Origin: Antrihabitans cavernicola
GTDB lineage: Bacteria; Actinomycetota; Actinomycetes; Mycobacteriales; Mycobacteriaceae
DNA: 64,000 bases
Reading direction: 5' to 3'
Assembly (NCBI RefSeq): GCF_008297975.1
Contig: NZ_VLNY01000004.1
Span: forward strand, 1-64,000
Under the pieces are notes generated by a model, which did not search any database, was not told where the DNA came from, and was given only the letters and a program-made list of their open reading frames with translations. Of the stretch, positions 56,701 through 63,033 are shown piece by piece. The position numbers and the translations under genes were made by a program. Every line of letters starts with the position of its first letter. Position 1 is the first letter of the stretch.

Positions 56701-57073
56701 CTACCCGCACCTGGTGTGGGCGCGCGAACCGTTGCGTTTCGGCGAGCAGTTGCCGCTCAAGGCAGGTTTGTTGACCAGCCTCGGCTTCGGTCACGTATCC
56801 GGTCTCATCGCCGTGGTGCACCCGGAGGCATTCGTGCAGGCTCTTCCGGTGGACGAGCGTGAGGAGTACCAGCGGCGGGCACAGGAACGCACGATCGCGG
56901 GTCGGCAGCGGTTGGCTCAGGCGATGTGCGGTGGGGCTCCGCTCTACGAACGTCCGGCGGATCGCAGGCTAGGCAACGGCAGTGCTGCCATCCGCACGCT
57001 CGAGGCAGACGTGCTGCTCGCAGAGGATGCACGGCTCGGCGACAACGGCACATACAAGGCGGGCTGCGCGTGA
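47786..57073 (+). CDS. fas: type I fatty acid synthase, single-chain multidomain
   Basis: Makes C16-C26 acyl-CoA from acetyl-CoA and malonyl-CoA for membrane lipids and mycolic acids. The 3095 residues (about 3070 in M. tuberculosis Rv2524c) keep the actinobacterial order: acetyltransferase with S167 (GHSQG); enoyl reductase (PILLAGMTPTTVD, about 435 onward); MaoC-like dehydratase (VSGDHNPIH, 1256-1264); malonyl/palmitoyl transferase with S1469 (GHSVG); an Ala/Pro linker near 1775-1795; ACP with phosphopantetheine serine at 1840/1841; ketoreductase (TGASKG 2149-2154, Y2313, K2317); ketosynthase with C2742, H2894 and H2935. GTG 47786 has AGAGGAA upstream and removes a non-conserved N-terminal stretch. 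The stop overlaps acpS. Confidence 0.98.
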   Translation: MTIDENAPIGKGRGATSARQAPNGSMLSKPSRAPLVDRFVSGEPYAIAFGGQGSPWLAGLEEISRDSALEPELTDLVNIAASLLAPVEQKLLVVRPVGFDPIAWMLENDIVDEERGEASAGPSEAALRSAAVSFPGVLLTQLAAVRALQLQGLDPVSELPTAVIGHSQGLIAAAAVDSDGRDDAELLAVAQLIGAAAALIGRRRGIVAVADRSPMVAVSNVDSDQLATIVAEVAAAGDPATAAVLSIRNGRRRVVLSGAPAQLELVEQHCDRIAAEQARERDAKKRGGAVFAPVFEPLAVEVGFHHPALADAVELVGEWAALCGIDVERARTLTHGCLVDPLDWVQTVSDAVDSGATWILDLGPGDQLSRMTASILRGSGVGIVAAATRSGQRSLLTPGAAPEVTPSWAQFAPKTITLPDGRVVVETAFTRLTGRSPILLAGMTPTTVDAKIVAAAANAGHWAELAGGGQVTEEIFEDRVTELRTLLEPGRTVQFNSLFLDPYLWKLQLGGKRLVQRARAAGAPFDGVIVTAGIPELEEAVALIHELSEAGITHIAFKPGTVAQIRSVIRIANEAPDFAVIMHIEGGRAGGHHSWEDLDDLLIDTYAELRSHPNVIVCVGGGIGTPERAAEYLTGTWSAVYGYPAMPLDGILVGTAAMATLEATTSEQVKRLLVDTPGTPDWVGAGTAEGGMASGRSQLGADIHEIDNAASRTGRLLDEVAGDADAVADRRDEIIAALDGTAKPYFGDVETMTYTRWLERYLEVAVGIDSPNAFDCGSDIGDVIAAVADSPWLDITWRDRFAEMLQRTESRLHPFDRGPIPTLFADPESLERPIAALCALKARYPDADTTVLHPADVSFFVTLCKTPGKPVNFVPVVDGDVRRWWRSDSLWQAHDPRYSADQVCVIPGTVAVAGITRMNEPVGDLLDRFEKATTDSLLGAGQEPLAVASRRHVGISNGPIDIVLASPDVTWSSRLTQNPVQRLGDASEWILVDSHAVHPKTGATLTELDATHVELSVPLARSAVRIRITVPASTRDGGAPVVTEEDADLSMAALLSVAAGQDLPTVKGNTARINLAWSPDMVADHAGVTGSAMPENLSSVGNTVPDVVVGACWPAVFAVLGAARTGVNGSVSRVIEGMLDLVHLDHQVQLVGELPAETSILTVKASSHSVHDTDLGRVVEVHVEIGVTDLAQGLQTPVVAKLVERFAIRGRTGRGELTDPPRAGGALSGSVIDTPRRRRRDTKITAPRDMGAFAQVSGDHNPIHTSDAAALLAGLGSPIVHGMWLSAAAQHAVSAIDPRAAVPARRLTSWTARFLGMVRPGATVDVRVDRTGVDGGADIVEVSCRVDGDMVMVASGRTTVPKTIYAFPGQGIQRQGMGLDARARSKAAKDIWDRADKHTRAALGFSILAVVRDNPTYLKARGVEHRHPDGVLHLTQFTQVAMATLGVAQIAELRESGAFVEGALLAGHSVGEYNALAAVAGVLPLEAVLEVVFQRGSAMHQLVPRDSKGRSNYRMAAIRPSQIGLPDDEVEGFVAAIGERTGEFLQVVNLNLRGSQYAIAGTVEGLEALEDEIDTRRAQFGGKRAFILVPGIDVPFHSTVLRKGVPEFRKRLDELLPRDLHPEVLEGRYIPNLVPKPFSLKREFVQEIADLVPSDPLQDVLADFDNWAARPHDLCRVVLTELLAWQFASPVRWIETQDLMFADEAAGGLGVERFVEVGLGAMPTVANLATQTLKLPGRTGSPVEVLNIERDAAVVYSTDVDADPVEDDASVEVVETAAAPAPSEAPAPAAPAAPSGGPRPQDIVYSAADATKTLIALWTKLRPDQIGPVDTIEALCDGVSSRRNQLLVDLGSELSLGAIDGAADADMAALAGTVEKLARTYKPFGSVLAESTGDHLRKVFGPSGRRPAAIAERVSKVWELGDGWAHHVLAEVALGTREGVSVRGGDLGGLIDGPLTDGASVDAVIDAGIAAVAARRGITVTMPSSGAASGGTVDAAALGEFTDQITGRDGVLASAARLVLNQLGLVDEVSAPEKSTDAELIDLVSAELGSDWPRLVAPTFDAKRAVLIDDRWATAREDLARLWIGAGDISGITAGGFLGAGKDVAAQALWWKARAAAADRAILTAAYGQIADAALRSVESESSDVAVVTGASKGSIAAAIAGRLLGEGATVIVTTSRLDDDRLGFYRDLYRDNARVGAALWVVPANMASYTDVDALIDWIGNDQTDNAGGAKMLIKAAMTPTLLFPFAAPRVAGDLADAGARAEMEMRVLLWSVERLIGGLSKIGSDHDVDSRLHVVLPGSPNRGLFGGDGAYGEAKAALDAVVARWSAERTWAERVTLVHALIGWVRGTGLMGHNDPLVDAVEAAGVSTWSTDDMATALLRLCAPSTRRDAETKPVEADLTGGLADANLDLAALAKQSTAATAADVVDTDDDAVIAALPPAPSQLQQSAAPKWGNVDVDPADMVVIVGAGELGPYGSARTRFEMEVDEKLSAAGVLELAWNTGLVAWENDPTPGWYDIESGDLVPEAEIADKYHDAVVARCGIRRYEDDGAMVENTAPLLTSVFLDNDLTFVVRSEAEARSFAAADPEHTVITPGDGGDWTVIRKAGTEIRVPRKMKLTRTVGGQIPTGFDPTRWGISADMAGAVDRVALWNIVTTVDAFISSGFTPSELMRWVHPSLVANTQGTGMGGMEAMRGLYIDTLLGEARANDILQEALPNVVAAHVVQSYVGSYGAMVHPVAACATAAVSVEEGVDKIKLGKAELVVAGGFDDLSAEGIIGFGDMSATADSAAMSAKGISDNRFSRANDRRRGGFVESQGGGTILLARGDIAQAMGLPVLGVVAWAQSFGDGVHTSIPAPGLGALGAGRGGANSRMAKSLRSLGVSADEVAVISKHDTSTAANDPNESELHERLASAIGRSDGAPMFVVSQKSLTGHAKGGAAAFQLIGLCQVLSHGVIPPNRSLDCVDEKMQDYPHLVWAREPLRFGEQLPLKAGLLTSLGFGHVSGLIAVVHPEAFVQALPVDEREEYQRRAQERTIAGRQRLAQAMCGGAPLYERPADRRLGNGSAAIRTLEADVLLAEDARLGDNGTYKAGCA

Positions 57074-57492
57074 GCATTCTCGGAATCGGCATGGATTTGG
57101 TGACGGTCTCGGAGTTCGCGGAGCAGATGGAGCTTTCGGGCACCACCATGCTTCGGGAGAGTTTCACTCCGGGGGAGCGGCGCTACTGCGCGAGCAAGGG
57201 CACCGACCCGGCGCGCAGCTACGCGGTGCGATGGGCGGCGAAGGAGGCGGTGCTCAAGGCATGGGCGTCGTCTCGCTTCGCCCGCAGCCCGCAAGTCGGC
57301 GACAACCCGTATCTCCTGATCGAGGTTGTCAACGATGCCTGGGGTAGGCCGAGCATCAAGCTGCACGGGCTGGCCAAGGACTTCCTGCCGCGAGCGCAGA
57401 TTCATCTGTCGCTCACTCACGACGGCGACACCGCAGCAGCAGTCGTCGTTTTGGAAGATCCGGCAGACGGTGCACCGGTCGATCAAGACTGA
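57070..57492 (+). CDS. acpS: holo-ACP synthase (4'-phosphopantetheinyl transferase AcpS)
   Basis: Attaches phosphopantetheine from CoA to the ACP domain of the synthase. The 140 residues show the metal ligands D9 (GIGMDLV) and E59 (WAAKEA). The GTG overlaps the fas stop (GTGA), coupling enzyme and activator in strict proportion, the same arrangement as Rv2523c-Rv2524c. A pair of 15-base repeats begins inside its stop codon. Confidence 0.96.
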   Translation: MSILGIGMDLVTVSEFAEQMELSGTTMLRESFTPGERRYCASKGTDPARSYAVRWAAKEAVLKAWASSRFARSPQVGDNPYLLIEVVNDAWGRPSIKLHGLAKDFLPRAQIHLSLTHDGDTAAAVVVLEDPADGAPVDQD

Positions 57493-57520
57493 GCCGATCG
57501 AATCTGAGCCGATCGGGTCT
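57491..57520 (+). repeat. tandem 15-base repeat at the acpS stop
   Basis: gagccgatcgaatct (57491-57505) is followed directly by gagccgatcgggtct (57506-57520), 13 of 15 identical. The first unit contains the last two bases of the acpS stop codon. Confidence 0.7.
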
Positions 57521-57526
57521 CACTTT

Positions 57527-57577
57527 GAGTGAACGGCACGTTCGTTCGATCTGACCGCGTGAACGTGCCGTTCACTC
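57527..57577. terminator. 17-base-pair inverted repeat between acpS and the TetR gene
   Basis: GAGTGAACGGCACGTTC (57527-57543) pairs perfectly with GAACGTGCCGTTCACTC (57561-57577) around a 17-base loop. It lies between two convergent genes, so a bidirectional terminator is most likely, though there is no T-run. An operator is the alternative. Confidence 0.65.
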
Positions 57578-57626
57578 GTTCAGGTGCGATAAATCCGCCA
57601 TTCATGAAATGTCGGCGGAAGGGTGT

Positions 57627-58316
57627 CTACTTGGTTCGGGAGTCCTTTTCGGCGACCAGTAGGTAGGCGACCATGAGTCGTTTGAGTTCGGCGACCGCAT
57701 CGGCGTGGCTCTGACCGTCTTGGACGGAAAAGTTCAGCATCGAATAGACGACGTGCACCAGCACCTCGGCCATCATCTTGCGACGATCACGCGGTGTTCG
57801 TGGTGTGAGCGGCCGGAGCATCCTCGAAATTACTTCGGCAAATTCTTTCTCGTGGATTGCTCCTGTTGCGCGTGTTGACGGTGTGGATTGCATTGCGAGC
57901 CACACTTCGCGCCGAGAAGGGTCGGAAATCCAGAGGGTTGCCAGGTGATCGACCAGCCTGTTCATCGAGCGCAACCAGTCCAGCGACGGTATTTCGCCGT
58001 TGAATTCGTCGAGCTCCTGGGATACCGCGACGAGGTCCTGTCGATTCAGCTCGCACACGATCACGTACTTGTTAGCGAAGAATTGGTACAGGGTCCCGAT
58101 CGGAACTTCGGCTCTCGAAGCCACTTCTTCGCAGGTGAACGACTCGAAACCGACCTCGGTGAGCAGATCGCGGGATGCGCCCAGCAGCGCGTCGAACTTG
58201 CGCTTGCTGCGTTCCTGCGTCGGCCGACGTCGCGGCATCAGCTCTTGTGGATCGTCCTGGAGCTCGAGCGCGGGATCGGGACGCCGTGCTGACTGCGTGC
58301 TCGTAGGCGACTCCAC
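57627..58316 (-). CDS. TetR family transcriptional regulator
   Basis: 229 residues. A disordered N-terminus of 30 is followed by the helix-turn-helix (ALLGASRDLLTEVGFESFTCEEVASRA...IGTLYQFFANK) and a ligand domain rich in leucines. It is not FasR by sequence memory. The GTG start has TAACCT six bases upstream, so it is probably leaderless, and a GGCGACT-N15-AGTCGCC inverted repeat surrounds the -10 and start codon, pointing to autorepression. It faces acpS and is divergent from the large membrane protein gene, which may be its target. Confidence 0.9.
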   Translation of the reverse strand: MESPTSTQSARRPDPALELQDDPQELMPRRRPTQERSKRKFDALLGASRDLLTEVGFESFTCEEVASRAEVPIGTLYQFFANKYVIVCELNRQDLVAVSQELDEFNGEIPSLDWLRSMNRLVDHLATLWISDPSRREVWLAMQSTPSTRATGAIHEKEFAEVISRMLRPLTPRTPRDRRKMMAEVLVHVVYSMLNFSVQDGQSHADAVAELKRLMVAYLLVAEKDSRTK

Positions 58317-58334
58317 GAACCCAGGTTAGTCGCC
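58306..58334. promoter_or_regulatory. inverted repeat over the TetR promoter, candidate auto-operator
   Basis: GGCGACT (58306-58312) and AGTCGCC (58328-58334) are perfect seven-base arms spaced by 15 bases. They straddle the -10 (TAACCT, minus strand, 58323-58328) and the GTG start, so binding would block the TetR gene. Confidence 0.55.
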
Positions 58335-58498
58335 CGTACGCGACCGTGCGGTCTCCCGTCGGTCCGAGGGTGTCGGCGCGGGCGCGAATATAAAGGAAAA
58401 AGCGCCCTACCTGGCATTTCGGGTAATATCCAATCCCTGATCGCGTTGGTTCCGAATAACCATCCGAGTGCGTGTCTTATTGAGGAGGGTGATCGAAC
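58317..58498 (+). promoter_or_regulatory. divergent promoter region of the TetR gene and the proline/alanine-rich membrane protein gene
   Basis: 182 bases. On the plus strand TAATAT (58423-58428) is a plausible -10 without a good -35; GAGGAGG precedes the GTG at 58499. The leftmost bases carry the TetR -10 and operator-like repeat. Confidence 0.4.
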
Positions 58499-59821
58499 GT
58501 GGCGACTATCGGTGTATCGACCGAACGCGGGGTGGTGCGCGGTGTGCTTCTCGGCGCCGAGCCGTCCGGCAAGGGCGCCGAGCGAGAGCTGACCGTGGCA
58601 CAGGAACGGCCGGTTGAAGATCAGAACGATACCGCAGCCGCCGTTGTGTCGATGTTGGACTCGATCGACGCGGAGAAGAAGAAGGGCGTCGACATCAGCG
58701 GCGCCGCCGTTGCCTACCGCGACGCCGAAGAGCGGCACGCCATCGTGTCCGGCCTCGCGTCGAGCCGCTGGAGCACCTCGTCCTTGGTTTCTGCCAAGGC
58801 AGCCCAGCTGGCCAGCTTGAACGAAATGCCCGAGCTCGCCGACTACCGGAACCTCCTCATGTACGAGGTGGCCCCCGGCGTCGTCACGTTCTCGGTAGTC
58901 GATCCGACCCGCACCAAGGTCCTCGCGGCCGATTCCGTGGCGTCGAGCTCGCACACCGCCGAGACCATCGGCGGATCGGTTCGCCGTGCGTGGGAACTGC
59001 TGGACACCTCCGAGGTCTCGCCCGATGCGGTTGTGCTCTTCGGCTCGCGCGCAGGCGATCCCGATGTGATCCCAGTTCTCGAGATGGGCTTCTCGGTGCC
59101 GGTGGTTCGGGCCACCGAGGCAACATCGACGACGGCCTACGGTGCAGCCCTGCTCGCCGCCCGTGACATTCCGGGCAGCGGCCTCGCCGCGGCAGGCGCA
59201 GGTATCGGCGCAGGCGCCACACGTTCGAAGCGTCCGTACGTCCTCGCTGCCGCAGCCGCGGTACTGCTCGGTGCAGGTGGCCTGGGCGTCGCTGGTCTGA
59301 TGTCGAACTCGGATTCGTCCGATGTCGCGACCAACGCCAGCCCGGCGTCGTCGCAGGGTGCTCCCGCCCAGATGGGCGTGACAGGTACCGCGTCGACGCC
59401 GTCGGCATCGACTGCCGCACCGGTCCAGATGCCGCCGCCCGCAGCGGTTCCACCGCCTGCGCCTGTTGCGTTGGTACCGGCGAGCGCGCCCACCGAAGAC
59501 GATCCGGCTCCGGTGGACGCATACACGCCTGAAGCTCAGCCTGCGCCCGCGCCGTGGACGCCCGAGGCCGTGGCCGCTGCGACGCGGGAGCAGCAGACCG
59601 CGGCAGCGCCCGCACCGAAACCGCAAGCCGTTGCGCCGGTAGCTCCTCCGGCGCCGGTGGCACCCCCGGCCCCGCCGGCACCCACGACGGTCGGTAACCC
59701 GAACCCGTCGACCTGGCTGTTCCCGGGTGAGTCCCCGCCGCCGCCCGCCGGCGATCCCACCGCGGAGGCCTGGTGGGCCAACCACTTCGAGCTCAAGGAT
59801 CGCTGGCTGCACCACGAGTAA
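58499..59821 (+). CDS. membrane-anchored protein with ASKHA-like N-terminal domain and Pro/Ala-rich extracellular tail
   Basis: 440 residues. The N-terminal ~225 residues look like a degenerate actin/Hsp70-type fold (IGVSTERGVVRGVLL opening; PDAVVLFGSRAGDP later) as in actinobacterial proteins annotated DUF7159. One membrane helix lies at about 245-268, then a low-complexity Pro/Ala-rich stretch (about 275-405) and a short ordered end with tryptophans (STWLFPGE; WWANHFELKDRW). The topology would put the tail outside. Function unknown; a cell-envelope role is plausible. The TetR gene divergent from it is a possible regulator. GTG start with GAGGAGG. Confidence 0.72.
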   Translation: MATIGVSTERGVVRGVLLGAEPSGKGAERELTVAQERPVEDQNDTAAAVVSMLDSIDAEKKKGVDISGAAVAYRDAEERHAIVSGLASSRWSTSSLVSAKAAQLASLNEMPELADYRNLLMYEVAPGVVTFSVVDPTRTKVLAADSVASSSHTAETIGGSVRRAWELLDTSEVSPDAVVLFGSRAGDPDVIPVLEMGFSVPVVRATEATSTTAYGAALLAARDIPGSGLAAAGAGIGAGATRSKRPYVLAAAAAVLLGAGGLGVAGLMSNSDSSDVATNASPASSQGAPAQMGVTGTASTPSASTAAPVQMPPPAAVPPPAPVALVPASAPTEDDPAPVDAYTPEAQPAPAPWTPEAVAAATREQQTAAAPAPKPQAVAPVAPPAPVAPPAPPAPTTVGNPNPSTWLFPGESPPPPAGDPTAEAWWANHFELKDRWLHHE

Positions 59822-59835
59822 ATCGCTCTACGCCG

Positions 59836-59841
59836 TACGGT
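59836..59841 (+). promoter_or_regulatory. -10 element of a likely leaderless TetR gene promoter
   Basis: TACGGT ends six bases before the ATG at 59848. It overlaps the short palindrome CCGTACGG (59833-59840), a possible operator core. Confidence 0.5.
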
Positions 59842-59847
59842 GACTGA

Positions 59848-60612
59848 ATGGCCATCGAGCACAGTGGGTCCGGCGACCCGCGTCGGACCGTCGAACTGCT
59901 GTGGGGCACCTCGCCGCGCTCGCCGAAAGGGCCCAAGCCGCGGCTGACCGTTGCGCAGGTGACGGCGGCTGCGGTTGCGTTGGCCGATGCCGAAGGGTTG
60001 CAAGGCTTTTCGATCAGGCGACTCGCGGACACCCTCGGGGTGTCCGCGATGAGCCTATACACCTATGTGCCGACCAAGGCCGAACTGATCGACCTGATGG
60101 TCGACCACGTCAGCGGTGAGACCCTCGGTGCGTACCGCGCCACCGACGACTGGCGAGCCGGTCTGGAATCGATCGCCCAAGCGAATTGGATTCTCTACCA
60201 ACGGCATCCGTGGTTGCTTGCGGTCTCGCGTGCCCGCAGCCCGTTGGGCCCCAACGTGATGGACAAGTACGAGCGGGAACTTTCGATCATCGACGGCATC
60301 GGGCTTACCGACGTCGAGATGGACTCGGTTCTCAGTTTGGTGCTCGGTCACACGGAGTCGACAGCTCGTCGGGTTGCTGACGCAGCCGATGCGGTGCGAC
60401 GAAGCGGACTGACCGACACTCAGTGGTGGGAGCAGAGCCAGCCTGCTCTGGACGAGGTGGTCGACGCCTCCCGCTACCCGACGGCCCAGCGTGTAGGCGA
60501 GGCGTCGGGTCAGGCCCATCAGGCGGCGTCCGACGCGAATTCCGCATTCGGCTTCGGACTCGCCCGCATCCTCGACGGGATCGAGGCTCTGGTGGCTGGG
60601 CGAAGAGGTTAG
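59848..60612 (+). CDS. TetR family regulator with tetracycline-repressor-type C-terminal domain
   Basis: 254 residues. The helix-turn-helix (about 40-85: TAAAVALADAEGLQGFSIRRLA...MSLYTYVPTKAELIDLMVD) is followed by a domain of the TetR_C type, with the HPWLLAVSRARSPLGPNVMDKYE helix typical of actinobacterial members. It starts 26 bases after the membrane-protein stop and probably has its own leaderless promoter. Its 3' end overlaps that of bcp by four bases. Ligand unknown. Confidence 0.9.
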   Translation: MAIEHSGSGDPRRTVELLWGTSPRSPKGPKPRLTVAQVTAAAVALADAEGLQGFSIRRLADTLGVSAMSLYTYVPTKAELIDLMVDHVSGETLGAYRATDDWRAGLESIAQANWILYQRHPWLLAVSRARSPLGPNVMDKYERELSIIDGIGLTDVEMDSVLSLVLGHTESTARRVADAADAVRRSGLTDTQWWEQSQPALDEVVDASRYPTAQRVGEASGQAHQAASDANSAFGFGLARILDGIEALVAGRRG

Positions 60613-61082
60613 ACCGAGATGTCGCGACGCAGCTTCGCGACGTGACCCGTCGCCCGGACGTTGTACTGCGCGACCTCGATCTTGCCGTCTTCGTCGACGA
60701 GGAAGGTCGAGCGGATCACGCCCTGAACCTTCTTGCCGTACATCGTCTTCTCGCCGAACGCGCCCCAGGTCTCGAGCGTCGACTTCTCCGGATCCGAGAG
60801 CAGCGGGAACGTCAGCTTCTCCGCATCGCGGAACTTCGCGAGCTTGGCAGGCTTGTCCGGTGAGATACCGACGACGTCGATGCCGGCGCCGTTGAGGTCG
60901 CCGAGGCTGTCGCGGAAGTCGCACGCCTGCTTGGTGCATCCGGGCGTCGACGCCGCCGGGTAGAAGTACACCAGCACCTTGCGGCCCCGGAAGTCCGACA
61001 ACGACACGTCGTTGCCGTCGGCATCGGGAAGGGTGAAGTTGGGGGCGTCGTCTCCGGCTGCAAGCCTGCTGTTGGCGGTCAC
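60609..61082 (-). CDS. bcp: thiol peroxidase, Bcp/PrxQ-type peroxiredoxin
   Basis: Reduces hydroperoxides using thioredoxin. The 157 residues have peroxidatic C49 (PGCTKQACDF) and resolving C54 five residues on, the alpha-2 type PrxQ arrangement. Corresponds to Rv2521, which in M. tuberculosis is two genes from acpS, as here. GTG start with TAGCGT eight bases upstream. Confidence 0.95.
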   Translation of the reverse strand: MTANSRLAAGDDAPNFTLPDADGNDVSLSDFRGRKVLVYFYPAASTPGCTKQACDFRDSLGDLNGAGIDVVGISPDKPAKLAKFRDAEKLTFPLLSDPEKSTLETWGAFGEKTMYGKKVQGVIRSTFLVDEDGKIEVAQYNVRATGHVAKLRRDISV

Positions 61083-61109
61083 GAGAACTCACGCTACCCA
61101 AGGATCGGA

Positions 61110-61127
61110 CAGTCGATGCGTCGACTG
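61110..61127. repeat. perfect inverted repeat between bcp and the DUF3618 gene
   Basis: CAGTCGA and TCGACTG flank TGCG: seven-base perfect arms, in the intergenic region of two divergent genes. Could be an operator. Confidence 0.45.
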
Positions 61128-61236
61128 CCCCGGTTCGACGGCCTGGCCCTGCACAGCATGCCCACCGATGCTCTACGGTTGATCCCACCAGCGCCGGTAG
61201 GTCAGGCGCAGAAGCATCGACCAAGTTGGAGGACAC

Positions 61237-61458
61237 GTGCCTAGGGACACCGAGAGCATCGAGCGGGAGATCGAGGCCGCCCGCAATCAGCTCGCCAACA
61301 CACTCGACGAACTGAGTGTGCGGGCACATCCCAAGCGCCTTGTCGAGAACACCAAGCAGACCGTGGTCGCCAAGGTCAACGAGCCGAAGGTCAAGTACAG
61401 CCTGATCGGCGGCGGCGCGCTCATCGTGCTGCTGTTCCTGGTGAAGATCTTCCGCTAG
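61237..61458 (+). CDS. DUF3618 small membrane protein
   Basis: 73 residues: an amphipathic acidic/basic helix at the N-terminus (DTESIEREIEAARNQLANTL), then one membrane helix (about 53-71). This matches Rv2520c and other DUF3618 proteins that accompany bcp. Function unknown. A GGAGG site seven bases before the GTG fixes the start, and a TACGGT -10 box lies upstream at 61174-61179. Confidence 0.85.
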   Translation: MPRDTESIEREIEAARNQLANTLDELSVRAHPKRLVENTKQTVVAKVNEPKVKYSLIGGGALIVLLFLVKIFR

Positions 61459-61462
61459 CTCG

Positions 61463-62308
61463 TCACGGCTGCTTGACCAGAACTGCTCGGGTGTAGAGCA
61501 GGTCGAAACCCTGGCGTTGAACGTTCTGTTGCGACTTGGAGCCCGGTTGCGTCGTGACGATTGCAACGTCGCACCCTGCGGCCGTGGCGTCGACGATGCG
61601 CGCGGTGAGCAACGCGGTCTGGACGCCGTGCCTGCGATGTGCCGGAGCGGTTCCCGCGCCGGCGAACTGGGCCACACCGTCGCGCACCCGGTAGTTCGCG
61701 CCGCCGGCCATTTCGCCGTTGCGCAGCGCAACGTAGCGGGTGACTCCGGCGCCCAGGAGATCCCTGGTTGCGCTGATGTAGGCAGCGCGCGGAAATTCTT
61801 CGTGCCACGGCACACCTTGGTCGTCGGGGTGGGCGGCCGTATCCGCCATCATTTCGAGCCAAGACTCCAGCTCGTCGTCGCCACGTCGAACCTCGATTCC
61901 TGCCGGAGGCGCGTGGTCGACCGGCGACGGCAACGCAAGACCGAGCACGTTCTCGAACGACTCCAGCCGATACCCGCGGTCGCTGAGCACCGCGACGAGA
62001 TCGGGGTCTGCCAGGTGAGCGAGTTCGACCTGCACCGGGGCGTCGTAGGTTGCGAATGCCCGCTCGATCTCGCCCAGCTCGTCCGCGGTGGGGACACCTC
62101 CGAAGCCGAGTCCCGCGACCTTGTTGAACGGTGAGTTCTCCTCCGCGAAGCTGGCGACGCCGCCGGCGATGGGGATCACGAAGCCCGTCGTATCCGACCG
62201 CCGCCTGCGCGCCGCATCGCTGCACGCGGCGGTGAGCTGTGCTTCGACCCGCTCGATGCGTTCGGCAAGAGCGATGTCGCAGAAGAGCGGTATTCGCTCG
62301 GTGGTCAT
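61463..62308 (-). CDS. GNAT family N-acetyltransferase-like protein, two-domain
   Basis: 281 residues. The C-terminal half (about 150-281) has the GNAT fold: an acceptor loop, then AGAGTAPAHRRHGVQTALL, the acetyl-CoA pyrophosphate loop (normally Q/RxxGxG/A). The N-terminal half (1-140) resembles a degenerate second GNAT domain. Substrate unknown. The ATG at 62308 with AAGGAA is preferred to one at 62344. It converges on DUF3618 with four bases between stops. Confidence 0.82.
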   Translation of the reverse strand: MTTERIPLFCDIALAERIERVEAQLTAACSDAARRRRSDTTGFVIPIAGGVASFAEENSPFNKVAGLGFGGVPTADELGEIERAFATYDAPVQVELAHLADPDLVAVLSDRGYRLESFENVLGLALPSPVDHAPPAGIEVRRGDDELESWLEMMADTAAHPDDQGVPWHEEFPRAAYISATRDLLGAGVTRYVALRNGEMAGGANYRVRDGVAQFAGAGTAPAHRRHGVQTALLTARIVDATAAGCDVAIVTTQPGSKSQQNVQRQGFDLLYTRAVLVKQP

Positions 62309-62394
62309 GTCAGGTTCCTTCGGTGAGCGGCTGTCGCTGTTCACGAAACGCTCTTAGGATCCGTTCAACCGGACATTGCGAAAGTGGGATCGAC

Positions 62395-63027
62395 ATGGAC
62401 GCTGCAGGACTCGACGCGGCCGTACTGAGGGCCACCCGCCGTTCGCTGCACGCGGTGGCGGAACTGCTCATTGCCGGTCCGCAGTACCGCGAGCACGGCA
62501 CCATCCGGTTGGCGGTCACCCCGGGTGGTATCGGCGGAACGGCAACGCCGACACGAATCGACGGCACCGACCTGGTCTGGTCCGGTGGGCGAATGCCGTT
62601 GCGGGGCAGCTACGCCGACGTTGCGGCGGCCGCAGGGATAGCACTGGGAGCGCCGGTCGGCGTGTATGCGGACACGTCCGGCGTCGAGGGCGACGAACAA
62701 CTCGCGGTCGACCCCGACGCGGTGGCGTTGATGCTCGGCTGGTTCGCGGCGGGCGACGATGCGCTGCGCACCTTCGCGCCCGCCGTCACACCGATCCTGT
62801 GGCCCGAGCATTTCGACCTCGGCATTGCACTCGACGACGTCAATTACGGCGTCTCACCCGGTGACGCAGACAGCCCGCGGCCGTACGCCTACGTCGGGCC
62901 GTGGCAGCCACGCACCGGAGCGTTCTGGAACGCATCGTTCGGTGCGTGGCGCCACGATGGTGAGTTGCCTACGGCACAGAGCATCACCGATTTCTTCGCC
63001 GAGGGGCGACGCGAGGCTGCCTCCTGA
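62395..63027 (+). CDS. conserved hypothetical protein, actinobacterial
   Basis: 210 residues, soluble, acidic, with no signal peptide or membrane helix. Conserved-looking segments are VTPGGIGG near 43, WPEHFDLGI near 143 and YAYVGPW near 172, but I do not recognise a named domain. Divergent from the GNAT gene. A TAGGAT box at 62355-62360 could be its -10. It ends six bases from the convergent isocitrate dehydrogenase gene. Confidence 0.72.
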   Translation: MDAAGLDAAVLRATRRSLHAVAELLIAGPQYREHGTIRLAVTPGGIGGTATPTRIDGTDLVWSGGRMPLRGSYADVAAAAGIALGAPVGVYADTSGVEGDEQLAVDPDAVALMLGWFAAGDDALRTFAPAVTPILWPEHFDLGIALDDVNYGVSPGDADSPRPYAYVGPWQPRTGAFWNASFGAWRHDGELPTAQSITDFFAEGRREAAS

Positions 63028-63033
63028 GTCGAA

